Assembly (NCBI RefSeq): GCF_038396675.1
Contig: NC_088926.1
Location: 516,001-580,000 of the forward strand
Direction of reading: 5' to 3'
DNA from: Hydra vulgaris
Taxonomy: Eukaryota; Cnidaria; Hydrozoa; Anthoathecata; Hydridae
Length of the DNA: 64,000 nt
In this document: positions 11,419-27,059 of the stretch, piece by piece
How positions within the stretch are numbered: the stretch's first letter is position 1
Layout: each line of letters starts with the position of its first letter
The notes under the pieces: generated by a model
What the model was told of the DNA's origin: nothing
The model's database searches: none
What the model saw: only the letters and a program-made list of their open reading frames with translations
Position numbers and translations under genes: made by a program

Positions 11419-12185
11419 GTCGTGCTTGAGGCAAATTTGGGGGATTGGATTCTTTATCAACGTAATAGACATATTGGTCAATCCAATTTAGAGAATCTTT
11501 AGAATAATGAGAACTTGCTAAATCTGGCCGAAATAAATAGCTAAAGTCTCCATGATACTTGTGAATAAATGGAAGAAGTCGTTTTTCTAAACATTCATTA
11601 ATATAGATTGATGAATTGATCGCTACAGCCTTGGAAGTGCGAAACAATGGCTCGGACATACCACGGTCAGATATGGCAATCCACATTAATAATTTTTTTG
11701 GAAATTTCTTTTTTCCTATGAAACGACAACTTCTGGACATGTCTTTTTGTTGTTTGTGTAGTATCCATAATTTCCAGGCATGTTGTCCCCTGCAAAACAA
11801 AAGTATTTTTCGTCATTGATAACTAGAAGCGATTTTGTGTTATAGAGTTGGTTAACTAGTTTCCTGCTTCTATTCTTTGCCTTTATTTGTTGTTCAATAG
11901 TGTATTTTGGAGTCTTTTCACGTTTTTTATATTTAATATTCATTTTTTTTTAACTGACGACCAATTGTCGATCGATTTACACCGAATTTAATACCTATTT
12001 TTCTCTGACTGACCCCTTTTCGATTGTTGACAAGTCTCGTTAATTCAGCTTTCTTTTCTCTAGTCCAGGATGTCAGACGACCAGGGTGCTTTCTATCAGA
12101 AAACGATTGAACAGTTTTAAGTCTTTTTAGGTTATCGTATACTGTACTTCGAGCAAATCCTTCCTTTTCAAAATGATTTACGATT
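11419..12185 (-). pseudogene. Tc1/mariner-like (IS630-type) transposase, truncated
   Basis: Three successive frames on the minus strand make one transposase: a helix-turn-helix part around 12185-11950 (EGFARSTVYDNLKRL, GVSQRKIGIKFGVNRST), a middle part with the first catalytic Asp (LLVINDEKYFCFAGD) at 11943-11716, and FPKKLLMWIAISDRG through the second Asp (LFRPDLASSHYSKDSL) to NPPNLPQARP. At least two frameshifts separate these. The sequence leaves the family exactly after RP, so the third catalytic acid is lost at the junction with the transposase-like gene. It resembles the complete relic at 52984-54299 but is a different copy. No inverted repeats were identified. Confidence 0.78.
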
Positions 12186-13514
12186 TATTTTTTTTATATT
12201 AGGTTTATTTACAAAAAACATTTTTAGTCGCTTTCGAAAAGATTCTCATTCAGCTGCATTTAACCTAATTTTAAATAATTGTGTTTCAAATAATAAAGTT
12301 TATATTTTATAGAACGTTTATGCCTACGCATAAAAACCACAAAAACTAATTGTTATGCTCAAATAATGAAATTAGGATTTGTCTGATAACTTCCGCATCT
12401 CCCATTATATTTGATGTGAATATTTGCTTCCTTCTTTCCCTTATGCTGACAGGTCCAGCTTGCATATCAGACACACCGACTTTGTCCAAGTGCCTGGATA
12501 GGGCATGCGGACTTTGTTTAGATGTCTAAGTAAAGCGCTGAAATTGGATCAGTGTGTGTTACAATAGTGGGGAAGCCACTACCAACGTATAACCAGAATC
12601 GATACTAAGATCCCTTTCACTAACATGATAAACTGGTGCTAACCATATAAGTTTAATAATAAAAAAACTAATTATTTGTTTAACTTCTTTAAAATATAAC
12701 TTTAAACAATTAAAACATAACTTTAAACAATAAAATATAAATTTAAACAATTAAACTTTAAATAAGTTAAAAGCACTCAATAACTTTAAAATAATATATA
12801 ATAATATGATAGTAAAATTTATTAAAAAGTCATCATATAATTAATAAAGAAATAAATAAACTTTTTCAAGCCCCCGTAATCTATAATCTTTAAAATTCTC
12901 TCTGACACCTGTCTAACTTTGCATAAATCTATTACTTATCATATATTTTAGTATTTGCTTCCATTTTACCTTTAGGCTGACAGGTCCAGCTTGCATATAG
13001 AGTAAACAGACTTTGTCTGGTTATTTTGGATAAATATAATAACCCTAACCCTGACCCTAACATTAACCCTAACCCCTGACCCTAACCCTAACCTTAACTC
13101 TAACCTTAACCCCTAACCCTGATCCTAACTTAACACTAACCCTGACCCTTAGTCCTAACCCCACCCAAACCCTAATCCTAATTGAGGGAGTTCACTGTTA
13201 TAGCCCCTCAATGGAACGGAACTTGTAACACTAAATAATGACATGCTTTAACTTCATATTATTTTTATTAACGCACACTTAAAATTACCAGTAGATAATT
13301 ATAAATGTAAATAAATAAAATGTATGTTAATATTTTATTTAATATTGTTAAAATTCAACATGGATTATTATATACTATAAAATTCTGTCATCACTTATTA
13401 ACAAAGAATATTGAACGCAATTATGAGCAAAGTATTTTTTTAATTAAAAATTGTTATTATTTTGATTTAAATAAAAACTCAACTTTTATAAAAAATAAAT
13501 TATATGAGCCGCTT
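12186..13514. other. gene-poor stretch with a duplicated 23-bp block and telomeric repeat
   Basis: No coding sequence is supported. GCTGACAGGTCCAGCTTGCATAT occurs at 12445-12467 and again at 12976-12998, both preceded by similar TTTGCTTCC-type sequence, so a segment was duplicated. The interstitial telomeric array is at 13038-13185. Confidence 0.6.
13038..13185. repeat. Interstitial telomere-like (CCCTAA)n array, degenerate
   Basis: About 150 bp of CCCTAA units with variants CCCTGA, CCTTAA and CCCCTAA. TTAGGG is the usual metazoan and cnidarian telomere unit. Its position between transposon relics suggests an internal insertion or break-repair scar, not a chromosome end. Confidence 0.85.
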
Positions 13515-13719
13515 AGAATCAGAATGGTGTAAGTCAACGTTCTCTCAATTTGAGATTTTTAAGATTTTATCACAAACTGAAAAAAAAACAAAAACAGCTA
13601 TCAGTTTTTTACATAAATTTACAACAACACCAGTCTCAAATTTAACAAAATGATTCTTTGTTTTCACAATTATTGGCTTAACTCAACTTTTTTATTTTGA
13701 CTTACACCATGCTGATTCT
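13515..13719. mobile_element. Small inverted-repeat element (MITE-like), about 205 bp
   Basis: Inverted ends AGAATCAGAATGGTGTAAGTCAA and TTGACTTACACCATGCTGATTCT match at all but one position. The interior is AT-rich and noncoding. A target duplication is not clear. Confidence 0.7.
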
Positions 13720-13847
13720 CACCAACTCGTATATAATTTAGGTGACGTTGAATGTCGCTATTTAAAAACATTTATAAAAATACATACCTTCTAACTTTTT
13801 TTAAAGAACAAATAACACAAAATTAAATAGAATTTAAAGCACAACTA

Positions 13848-15146
13848 CTAATCAAAATCAATCGCATTTTCACTAAGTTTTGCAAAAAATGTCTCAAAGT
13901 TGTTTTTAACACTTTGAACATAATCATTAAGGTCTGTGTAGAATGTATGGTCATCTTCAAAATACTTCTTAAGCTGCTCATTTTCGCAGTTTTCAATATA
14001 TTTAATGATATCCTGCTCTGAACTGTCAATAATTTTGGTAAATGATAAAGTTTTAAATTTTTTTAAAATTGAATAAGCTCTTTTAAATTTGACATTTTGT
14101 TCTTCTTCTACCAATACTTGATAAGATAAGGAACCTTTATAATAATTGTTACGTCTGATGCCATATATAAATTCTAATAAAATATTTGAATTTGTAAAGT
14201 ATTCATGAATACGGAAATCTAAAATTGAGGCAACAAGCTCATCGCTGGGTTTAACTATAAACCCAAAACTTAAAGAACTCGTTGAACAGTCAGAGGCATT
14301 AAAAGTTCTAGATATAATATCAACTAAAGTTATCTCTTTTTTTAAGCACTCAAATAGTTGTTTGTTAAGTGATTTATATTTAGATTCAATTGCTTCATTA
14401 ATAATTTCATTGACATTAAATTCTGAAGCAATCTTAAATTGAAACCATAAAGGTTGTAAAACATCATTTGGCTCTAGAAGATTTGAACCTAGAAAAATTA
14501 TGAAAAGAAAATATTAAAAAAAAGTATTTTTTAAGTTTTTTTATTTTGTAAAAGTTATAAAAATGATTCAACCTGATTCTAGTGAAGCTATGTAAAATTC
14601 CTTCACTGGATCTCGATCATCAAAAAAAAAATCAATTCTTGGTCCAATGCCTAGATTTTCAAATGATTTATAAACAAATAATTCTTTTAAATCAACAGGC
14701 TTTGATGCAGCCGAGGTAACAGATATACCTCCCCTTTGGTGTGTTTTGATATAATATTTTGCACTAACGCTCTCATTGAAATAATGATTTGAGTATGAAA
14801 ACTCTAATACAACACCATTTTGAACTCCATCAAGTTTCTCTGTGATAATGATATCACCTATGATTTTAAAGTTTGAAAATCGACAAATAATAAAAGATTT
14901 GGCTAAATTTTGTAGGTTATTTTCATAACTATCTAATATTTTTTCTAAATGTGTAATTATAATATCTAAATCTTTTTTCCTTTCAAGATTTTCTTGAAGA
15001 AATAAAGATGATTCTCTTTCAAATTTTAAAGTTGATACATAAAGTTTTCTGGCTTTATTTTTAAGTAGGGTTTGATTCGTCAATAATTTGATATCTTGAT
15101 ATTGACTTATCAATTGAGAATGTAATGTCAAATATTTAGACTCCAT
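13848..15146 (-). CDS. Two-exon gene, kinase-like signature, multicopy-family candidate
   Basis: Exon 1 spans 15146-14573 and exon 2 14488-13848, joined across an 84-bp intron in phase 1 (SLES/G/SNLLEPND), giving about 404 residues without a stop. I chose ATG 15146-15144 because a TTTTATAG acceptor lies just upstream, so the longer frame to 15212 is probably intronic. Residues 1-100 are helical and charged. Then comes NGVVLEFSYSNHYF, AKYYIKTHQRGG and DLKELFVYKSFENLGIGPR, which looks like the Lys-strand and Glu-helix of a kinase-like N-lobe, followed by FFFDDRD and EFYIAS. Exon 2 has LVDIISRTFN and VASILDFRIHEYF, a possible catalytic-loop/DF-type segment. I recall similar uncharacterised hydrozoan proteins, but no defined function. 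Upstream introns may run through the repeat units at 15222-20090. Confidence 0.6.
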
Positions 15147-15221
15147 ACTCAACCAGTTGCCTATAAAAGAAATGCTAAATATTTTTAATTTTTCTATTAG
15201 TACAAAATTCACAGTTCACAC

Positions 15222-15560
15222 AAATCGGTTCAAAAAAACAATTTGAAAACTCAACTTGATATAAAATTATAAGAAAATTATTAATAATTGATTTTTTAAT
15301 ATCGAAATCACATTTTTATTTTGAAAAAAAAAAAATTACAAACAAACTCAAGTTACTTGATAAAAACCTACACAACAACAAATTGAAAAAATGGCTATAA
15401 AATAATAATTATTACAAGAAATAAAGTTTTTTTACTTACTAAAAGATGTTGAACAGGGAACAAAAACAAATTGATTAAAACAACACTTAATCCTGCAAAT
15501 GCTGCACAACAAAAACTTGTAGCAGAGGAAGCACTAAAAACAGTGCTGGTTACCTAACAA
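15222..15560 (-). repeat. Higher-order repeat unit with exon-like segment, copy 1
   Basis: Shares with copies 2-6 a block running from TTCACAAAAATCAG..CAATTTGAAAACTCAACTTGATATAAAATTATAA to GAAGCACTGAAAACAGTGCTGGTTACCTAACAAAGA, ending at a (TA)n tract. On the minus strand the last part reads as an exon after GTTAG, open as [30 protein letters not shown], and stops at a TTA/GTAAGTA donor. The hydrophobic run suggests a membrane segment, but coding use is unproven. Confidence 0.7.
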
Positions 15561-15840
<280 letters not shown>

Positions 15841-16307
15841 ATGAAGTACATTGTAAAACCCCACTATTTGTGACAAACTTTCTTTACATTGTAACACTGA
15901 CTATCCCACAAGACAAATAAAACTCAGAGCAAAGATCTTAAAATGTCCAAAATTAGTTCACAAAAATCAGTTCACAAAAACAAAAGGAAAACTCAACTTG
16001 ATATAAAATTATAATAAAATTATTACCAACTGATTTTTAATTATCGAAATCGCATTTTCATTTTGAAAAAAAAATATATATAAAGAAACTCAAGTGACCT
16101 GATAAAAACTGAAACAACAACAAATTAAAGAATGGCTATAAAAGAATATTTATTACAAGAAATAAAGTTATTTTACTTACTGAAATTAAGATGTTGAACA
16201 GGGAACAAAAACAACTTGATTAAAATAACACTAAATCATGGAAATGCTGCACAACAAAAACTTGTAGCATAGGAAGCACTGAAAACAGTGCTGATTACCT
16301 AAGAAAG
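15841..16307 (-). repeat. Higher-order repeat unit, copy 2
   Basis: The fullest copy: begins GAAGTACATTGTAAAACCCCACTATTTGTGACAAAC just after a (TA)n tract, passes through the TTCACAAAAA..CTCAAGTGACC block, and ends with the exon-like GATGTTGAACAGGGAACAAAAAC..GCTGATTACCTAAGAAAGATA segment into the next (TA)n. Confidence 0.8.
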
Positions 16308-19105
<2,798 letters not shown>

Positions 19106-19111
19106 AAAAAA

Positions 19112-19449
19112 AAAAATAGTTCACAAAAATCAGTTCACAAAGACAATTTGAAAACTCAACATGATATAAAATTATAACAAAATTATTAAAAACTGATTTT
19201 TTTATATCCAAATCAAATTTTTGTTTAGGATAAAAAATTTATTAACATACTCAAGTGACTGGATAAATACTTAAACAACAACAAATTGAAAGAATGGCTA
19301 TAAAAGAATAATTATTACCAAAAATAAAGTTAATTTACTTACCGAAATAAAGATGTTGAACAGGGAACAAAAACAAAGTGATTATAACAACACTGAATCC
19401 TGCAAATGCTGCACAACAACTGAAAACAGTGCTGATTACCTAACAAAGA
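19112..19449 (-). repeat. Higher-order repeat unit, copy 4
   Basis: Begins inside the unit at TAGTTCACAAAAATCAGTTCAC next to the foldback arm, and runs to CTGATTACCTAACAAAGATA. A small deletion removes CTTGTAGCAGAGGAAGC inside the exon-like part. Confidence 0.78.
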
Positions 19450-20433
<984 letters not shown>

Positions 20434-20556
20434 GAACTCTTATATGTTGTTCGAAAGTTTTTTCCATATTTTGTTTACATAAAGTAAAAATTAAAATGCA
20501 AAGCCGGAATTTTTTTTTTCACTAATTGATAGACTGCCTGCCCCAACCAAAGTCTT

Positions 20557-20700
20557 AGTTGATGTAGCAGCACTCCCTTGCAGGTCATGCTAAAAGATCG
20601 TAGAGGTAGCAGCACTCCGTTGTAAGTCAGGCTATTTGTCAGTCAATGTAGCAGCACCTGCTTGCGAGTCAGGCTATAATATAGTCGATGTAGCAACACA
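20557..20700. repeat. 42-bp minisatellite, set 2 (left foldback arm)
   Basis: About 3.4 units in the same orientation as set 1. Confidence 0.88.
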
Positions 20701-20985
20701 TTTTATTAAAAAAAATTAATAAAAACATTCTTTTTATTGTTAAAAACATTAAAAATGTTTTAAAATTGTTCAGGTCAATTAAATTTGCGTTTTTGTGGTT
20801 ATTTTAAAAAACAATTAATTTGTAATTAAAATAATGGTTTTAACTTCCTAACAACACGCAAATGTTGGACGAAAGTCAAAAGTTTTTGAAAGTGCCTTAT
20901 GTGTTGCCGTAATAATCTTTTTTTTTCCTCCGCTTTTCCCAAATGCAATAAACTATAGAACTATATAAATGTAAATATATATATA

Positions 20986-21216
<231 letters not shown>

Positions 21217-21540
21217 GTTGTCTTTGGGAAGAGCGGAAGGAAAAAAAAGACTCTTATGCCAACACATACGTCACTTTTAATTACATTTGACTTTCGTCCA
21301 ACATTTGCGTGTTGGAAGAAAGTAGAAACCATTAATTTAATTACAAATAAAATGGTTTTTTTTTAAAAAAAAAAACGCAAATTTAATTGACCAGAATGTT
21401 TTAAAAACATTCTGAATGTTTTTAACAATATAAACAATGTTTGTATTTTTATTTTTTTTAATAAAATGTTTTTATTTTCAATTTTTTTAATAAAATGCTT
21501 TTATTTTTAACTTATTTTATTGTAAATCATGCGCGGAGTG

Positions 21541-21727
21541 TTGCTACATCGACTATCTTATAGCCTGACTCGCAAGGGAGTGCTGCTACATCAACTGACA
21601 AATAGCCTGACTTGCAAGGGAGTGCTGCTACATCGACTGACAAATAGCCTGATCCGCAAGGGGGTGCTGCTACATCTACTATCTTTTAGCCTGACCCGCA
21701 ATTGAGTGTTGCTACATCGACTGAGAG
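21541..21727. repeat. 42-bp minisatellite, set 3 (right foldback arm, inverted)
   Basis: About 4.4 units in inverted orientation (GGGAGTGCTGCTACATCGAC), one more than set 2. Confidence 0.88.
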
Positions 21728-21842
21728 TTTGGTTGGGGCAGGCAGTCTATCAATTAATATTAAAAATAATTCCGGTCTTGCATTTTAATTTTTACTTTTT
21801 GTCAGCAAAATATGGAAAAAACTTTCTGACAACATATAAGAG

Positions 21843-21844
<2 letters not shown>

Positions 21845-21929
<85 letters not shown>
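21845..21929. repeat. (TA)n tract
   Basis: TA alternation linking the foldback's right end to the perfect palindrome. Confidence 0.93.
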
Positions 21930-21932
<3 letters not shown>

Positions 21933-22077
21933 AATTAGTAAAAAACACTTATCTAACTTTTATCTTCGACTTGAAGTTTCACCATTGCTGGATCATCAGG
22001 AAGCTTCCTGATGATCCAGCAATGGTGAAACTTCAAGTCGAAGATAAAAGTTAGATAAGTGTTTTTTACTAATTTAT
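21930..22077. repeat. Perfect 148-bp palindrome made of two Penelope-type 3' ends
   Basis: Two exact 74-bp arms meet with no spacer at GGAAGCTTCC. Each arm reads outwards TTCCTGATGATCCAGCAATGG, TGAAACTTCAAGTCGAAG, AAGTGTTTTTTACTAATTT, clearly related to the 3' tail of the Penelope-like element at 17960-18045. (TA)n borders the left side. The right side continues as unrelated-looking sequence (GCTCTGTTCTTTAAGAACATTGAGCACTC) that recurs inverted near 24790-24835. Confidence 0.92.
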
Positions 22078-22136
22078 TATTGCTCTGTTCTTTAAGAACA
22101 TTGAGCACTCTATTTGTAAAATACACTAACATAATT

Positions 22137-22670
<534 letters not shown>

Positions 22671-24910
22671 GTATTTTAAGACTGATATATATTTATATAT
22701 AAATATATATCAGGCTGTCACAGGAAGATGTATGATAGGACGTTGTTATTTGACCAGGCAAATTATATTATGCTTTGCCAATTCGACCACGGCTTTCAAC
22801 ATATTTTCAAAATTTAAAGATGCGCAACAAAAACTTAATTAAACTTATCTTCAAAAACACTTTTAAAAAAAATGAAAATCCTAACGACAGTTAGGACTTC
22901 CTTTTCTTATTCGATAAAAAAAACTTAACTAAAATAAAACTCATCAAACTAAATTACTTTGCCTAATTTATGCATTAAAAAATCAATTTGTACTTTGTAT
23001 TAACATTTGTACTTTGTTTTTTTAAAAATATGTTTTAAAAGATAAACATTCATCATATAAAATAGATAATTATACAAGTAAAAAAACAACAACTGTTTAT
23101 TAATACTTATTATAAAAATTCATTAGAAGTGTTTTGTTACTTTATTAACACTTTATTTACTAAGGAAAGGTAAGGTAGGGAAATTTTTTTTCAACATGAA
23201 AAAACATTAAAACATTTTGAAAAGGTTTAGCCATTGGTTTGGAAATAAATTTGGGAGAAGTAAGTTCCGTCTTACATATGTTTTTATTAAACTAATGAAA
23301 AAATATGAAAAAAATACAATATACACATAAAAAAACTAAAGAAAAAATAGTTAATATTTTTTTTGCCAATTTTAAGTCAGTAGCACCTCACAAGACATAT
23401 AACTCCTACAACAAATTTTACAAAATATAGCATAATAAAGCAAGAAAAACTAATCATAACAACATAAGAATTTGTTAACTATAATAAATATAAACCAAAA
23501 AAATTTGCAAAGCACAAACATATTTAATGATATAATACTTTCAAGTAAAGAAAAAAAATTTATTAGCACTGCAAGCTTTAGTAGACATTTTGCAAATAAA
23601 AATATGTGCTTTTGAGCAATAACTTTAATGATATTTTTTTATATCAAGATATTACAGCGTATATCTTCTAATTTCTATAAATAAATATCAATAATTTACA
23701 TTTTCACTAAAAAAATAAAGACATCAACTTCCAGCAGAGCTAATAAGCCCCATCAGTAACCAAAGGGTTAAAAAGCATTTTGGTAAAATAATAGCAATTA
23801 AGATCAAACTTATTTAATTGTAACAGCTTTCTAAATCATTTGTCTTTTTTTTTTCAACAAATCTTTGTTTACCTTTTCAAATCTATTAACTTAAGGTATT
23901 AATATATAAAAATTTTGTTAAAGAGACTTTCGTTGTCGTAGGATGTCACTGTTTCTAACAAAACATTTTTGATTTATTTAAAAACAATCATTATAAAAAA
24001 TGCACATTTAAACAATTTATATATTATATATTAAAAAAATATATACAAATGTCAATGATACTTTTAAAAAAAACCATTATCAGTAAACTGTTTAAAAAAA
24101 GCATATCGCTTATTTAAAAACATTTGTTAAAAGTTTCAATGTAATTTATTTCAATTAAGGTAAAATTCAAAATAGTTTTCATTCAGCGCGTTTTGAAAAT
24201 GAATTATAATACAGCCACGGTCAAATTGTCAAAAAAAAATTGACTTTGCCTGGTCGTAAATAGATGTGCAATCACACGTCTTCCTGTTTAATAATTGTTG
24301 AGATTGATTTCATTTTACAGCTTTTAATTAAAAACATAGCACTAGAGGCCTTTAATAGTTTTATTAACAGTGCTGCTTAAAAAAAAAAGTTTTCTATTAA
24401 AAAATTTTTATTTTTGTAAAAAGTAAATTAAGTTTATGTTGCTAAAAATCACCATTATTGTGTGTAATTTATGTTATGTAATTTATTTGTAAACATGTAT
24501 TTGTAAAGATTGATTAAAAATTGTTTAAAGAATTTAAACATTCAATTACTAATTATTTAAAACATTGAAAACTACATAAACTAAAATTACTAAAACATAG
24601 TGAATAAATAGTAAAAACATTTTTAAATGTTCATGTATTCAAATTTAGGCCTTTAAATCAACTCCTATCTTAGGATAAAAGTAAAACAAGATAAACATAA
24701 AGGATTGAAATGTTGATTCAAAAAAAGATAAATAAAAATCAAGGTTGCAGTATTGGTTGAACTAGGAAAGAAAGAGGAAGAGTAAAATATATTCCACAAA
24801 ACAGAGTGCTCAATGTTCTTAAAAGAGCAGAGAAATTATAAAGTAATAGAAAATTATTAAAAAAAAAATTTTTCAAGTGAATTTCTACAACTTTATGTGT
24901 ATATATGTAA

Positions 24911-24955
<45 letters not shown>

Positions 24956-25057
24956 TGTATACATAAGTATATAAAATATATATATATATATATGCATACA
25001 TATATGTATGTATACAAATATAAAACTATATATATGTATATATATATATATATATAC
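22671..25057. other. gene-poor stretch, possible long-terminal inverted repeat
   Basis: No coding sequence is supported. About 22715-22810 (CACAGGAAGATGT, ACCAGGCAAA, TTCGACCACGGCT) is an imperfect inverted copy of about 24200-24295, so an element of about 1.6 kb may lie between. About 24325-24480 is a direct relative of 27187-27340 (AAAACATAGYACTAGAGGYCTTTAATA). A (TA)n-like tract is at 24915-25055. Confidence 0.5.
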
Positions 25058-25230
25058 CACACCCCTGATAGTACCGCACTCAACTTCTTTCTTTGTGCAG
25101 CGGCCTTGTTTGGCAAGGTTTGTGTTTCGCAGTTAAAAAATTGAGAGAGGGTTATAACCACTTTTAAGTAGCCTCCTCATCTGTAATGGCCTTCTCGGCC
25201 TTGAGGATGAGAATGACAAGAAAAAATAAA
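25058..25230 (+). mobile_element. Candidate short SINE-like repeat, copy 1
   Basis: The tail GTAGCCTCCTCATCTGTAATGG..CTTGAGGATGA followed by AACAAGAAAAAATAAATA is shared with 31018-31090. The head (CACCCCTGATAGTACCGCACTCAAC) is only seen here. The shared 3' tail and A-rich end suggest a retroposed sequence; no pol III boxes were recognised. Confidence 0.45.
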
Positions 25231-25299
25231 TATATATATTTATGTATTAACTAAATCACACTGATATATGAGTATATAAATATATAAATATATATATAA

Positions 25300-25340
<41 letters not shown>

Positions 25341-25343
<3 letters not shown>

Positions 25344-27059
25344 TACCGTGCAAAAGTCTCCGCTCATGTGTAATATTTGCAAGGAACAGTAAATGCAATA
25401 CATTTTAGGATGATTTTAAATATATAAAAAGAATAAAATGTTAATATAAAAAGTTGATGAGGCCAATTTTGCATACTTTTTTCTTTTCTTTTTGTTTCAA
25501 ATAATTTTGTTTACCTTTGTTTTGTTGAGTTCTGCTGCTAAAAACATGGCAGAAATTTTTCTATATGAATAACCTTTTTCACGTAAAATACATATAAAGT
25601 TCTTCAGTATTCTTTATTAAATTTAAAACTGCACAAAAGTTTTAACCAAAATATTTTTTGTAAGCTTAGGTTTGACAGTAGCATGATACTTTCCGGCATG
25701 GTATGGATGTTTTCAGTAATTTTAATTGGTTGCTTTTAATAGACTTATGTTTATATTTATACTTGAAAATGGCATTAGTGTGCGCATTTAATGTCTTGAA
25801 TTTAATAAAGAATTTGAGAAATGGTGAAAGTAAAGAAAGAATATTGTGAAGAACTTCATGGCAAAATATGTATTTTACGTGAAGAAGGTTATTCATATAG
25901 AAAAATTGCTTCCAGGTTAAAAATATCCGAATCAGGTGTGAGATATGCTCTACAACGATTGCATGATATTGGTTCCAACAGTGACAGATCACGTTCTGGA
26001 AGACCAAGAGTTACATCACGGCAAGAAGATACGTTTATTGTTGTGTCCAGCAAAAGAAATAGAAAAATTCCAGCCACAATTTTAACAGCAGAACTCAACA
26101 AAACAAGGGTAAAGCCAGTATCAACTGATACTGTAAAAAGAAAACTAAGATCAGTCAACTTAATTGGACGCGTTGCTGCACGTAAACCTTTGTTGAGGGC
26201 AGTAAATAAGAAGAAAAGATTGGAATGGGCAAAAATGCATAAAAATTGGGGATTAGAAGATTGGAAGAAAGTTCTATGGACAGACGAGAGTAGGTTCGAA
26301 CTTTTTGGTACCCGACGTCGCGTGCATGTTAGGTGTTTACCTAATGAAAGAGTGCTTCCTCAATTTATACAAAGTACTGTAAAACATGGAGGTGGTAATA
26401 TTATGCTTTGGGGATGTTTTGGCAATGGGTTAACTGGAGATTTAGTTAAAATCACATCTACCATGGATAAACACATGTACCATAATATTTTGGTTAAGCA
26501 CGCGATTCCATCTGGTATTCGTATAATTGGGAAAGGATTCATCATGCAGCAGGACAACAATCCAAAACATGCATCTGGATTATTCAAAAATTATTTGAAA
26601 CTAAAAGAAAGGGGAAAAGTTTGCAAAATTATGACTTGGCCTCCTCAATCACCAGATCTATCACCCATCGAAAAGTTGTGGGATGAACTGGATCGAAAGA
26701 TCAGAGAAGCAGGTGAAACATCTTTTATTAATCAGCAAATGCTATGGGAACGTTTGCAAAAAGCTTGGAATGAGATAACAGCGGAAACCATGAATAAATT
26801 ATTAGCCCGAATGCCAAGATTATGTGCTGCTGTTATACGCTCCAAGGGGTCACATATTGATGAAAATAAAATTTAACATTTACAACTTTGTATATTAAAA
26901 TTTTATTGATTTTATATATTTAAAATCATCCTAAAATGTTTTGTATTTACTGTCTAATTCATTGTTGAATAAACAATTAAAAATAAACGCAATTATCTTG
27001 CAAACTTTTGTTACTTTATTGAAATATTACAAATGAGCGGAGACTTTTGCACGGTAGTG
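25341..27059 (+). mobile_element. Complete Tc1-like transposon, 1719 bp
   Basis: Ends are inverted repeats beginning CACTACCGTGCAAAAGTCTC, matched over about 38 bp (one mismatch in CATGTGTAATATTT/CATTTGTAATATTT), and flanked by TA on both sides as expected for Tc1/mariner insertion. A second subterminal similarity is TTTTAGGATGATTTTAAATATATAAAA near both ends. It inserted in a (TA)n tract. The transposase ORF is intact, so this copy is young. Confidence 0.93.
25821..26876 (+). CDS. Tc1-like transposase, intact, DD38E by spacing
   Basis: 351 residues without a break. Residues 1-120 hold two helix-turn-helix parts of the paired-like DNA-binding domain (EEGYSYRKIASRLKISESGV) and a GRPR hook (RSGRPRVTSR). 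Catalytic acids: Asp in VLWTDESRFELF, Asp in FIMQQDNNPKHAS, Glu in QSPDLSPIEKLWDEL. I count 38 residues between the last two, so it is a DD38E type instead of the classical DD34E of Tc1; DD38E elements have been described under the name Intruder. It cuts and pastes DNA at TA sites. ATG 25821 follows an AT-rich leader within the element. Full length and intact ends make it a candidate active copy. Confidence 0.95.
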   Translation: MVKVKKEYCEELHGKICILREEGYSYRKIASRLKISESGVRYALQRLHDIGSNSDRSRSGRPRVTSRQEDTFIVVSSKRNRKIPATILTAELNKTRVKPVSTDTVKRKLRSVNLIGRVAARKPLLRAVNKKKRLEWAKMHKNWGLEDWKKVLWTDESRFELFGTRRRVHVRCLPNERVLPQFIQSTVKHGGGNIMLWGCFGNGLTGDLVKITSTMDKHMYHNILVKHAIPSGIRIIGKGFIMQQDNNPKHASGLFKNYLKLKERGKVCKIMTWPPQSPDLSPIEKLWDELDRKIREAGETSFINQQMLWERLQKAWNEITAETMNKLLARMPRLCAAVIRSKGSHIDENKI

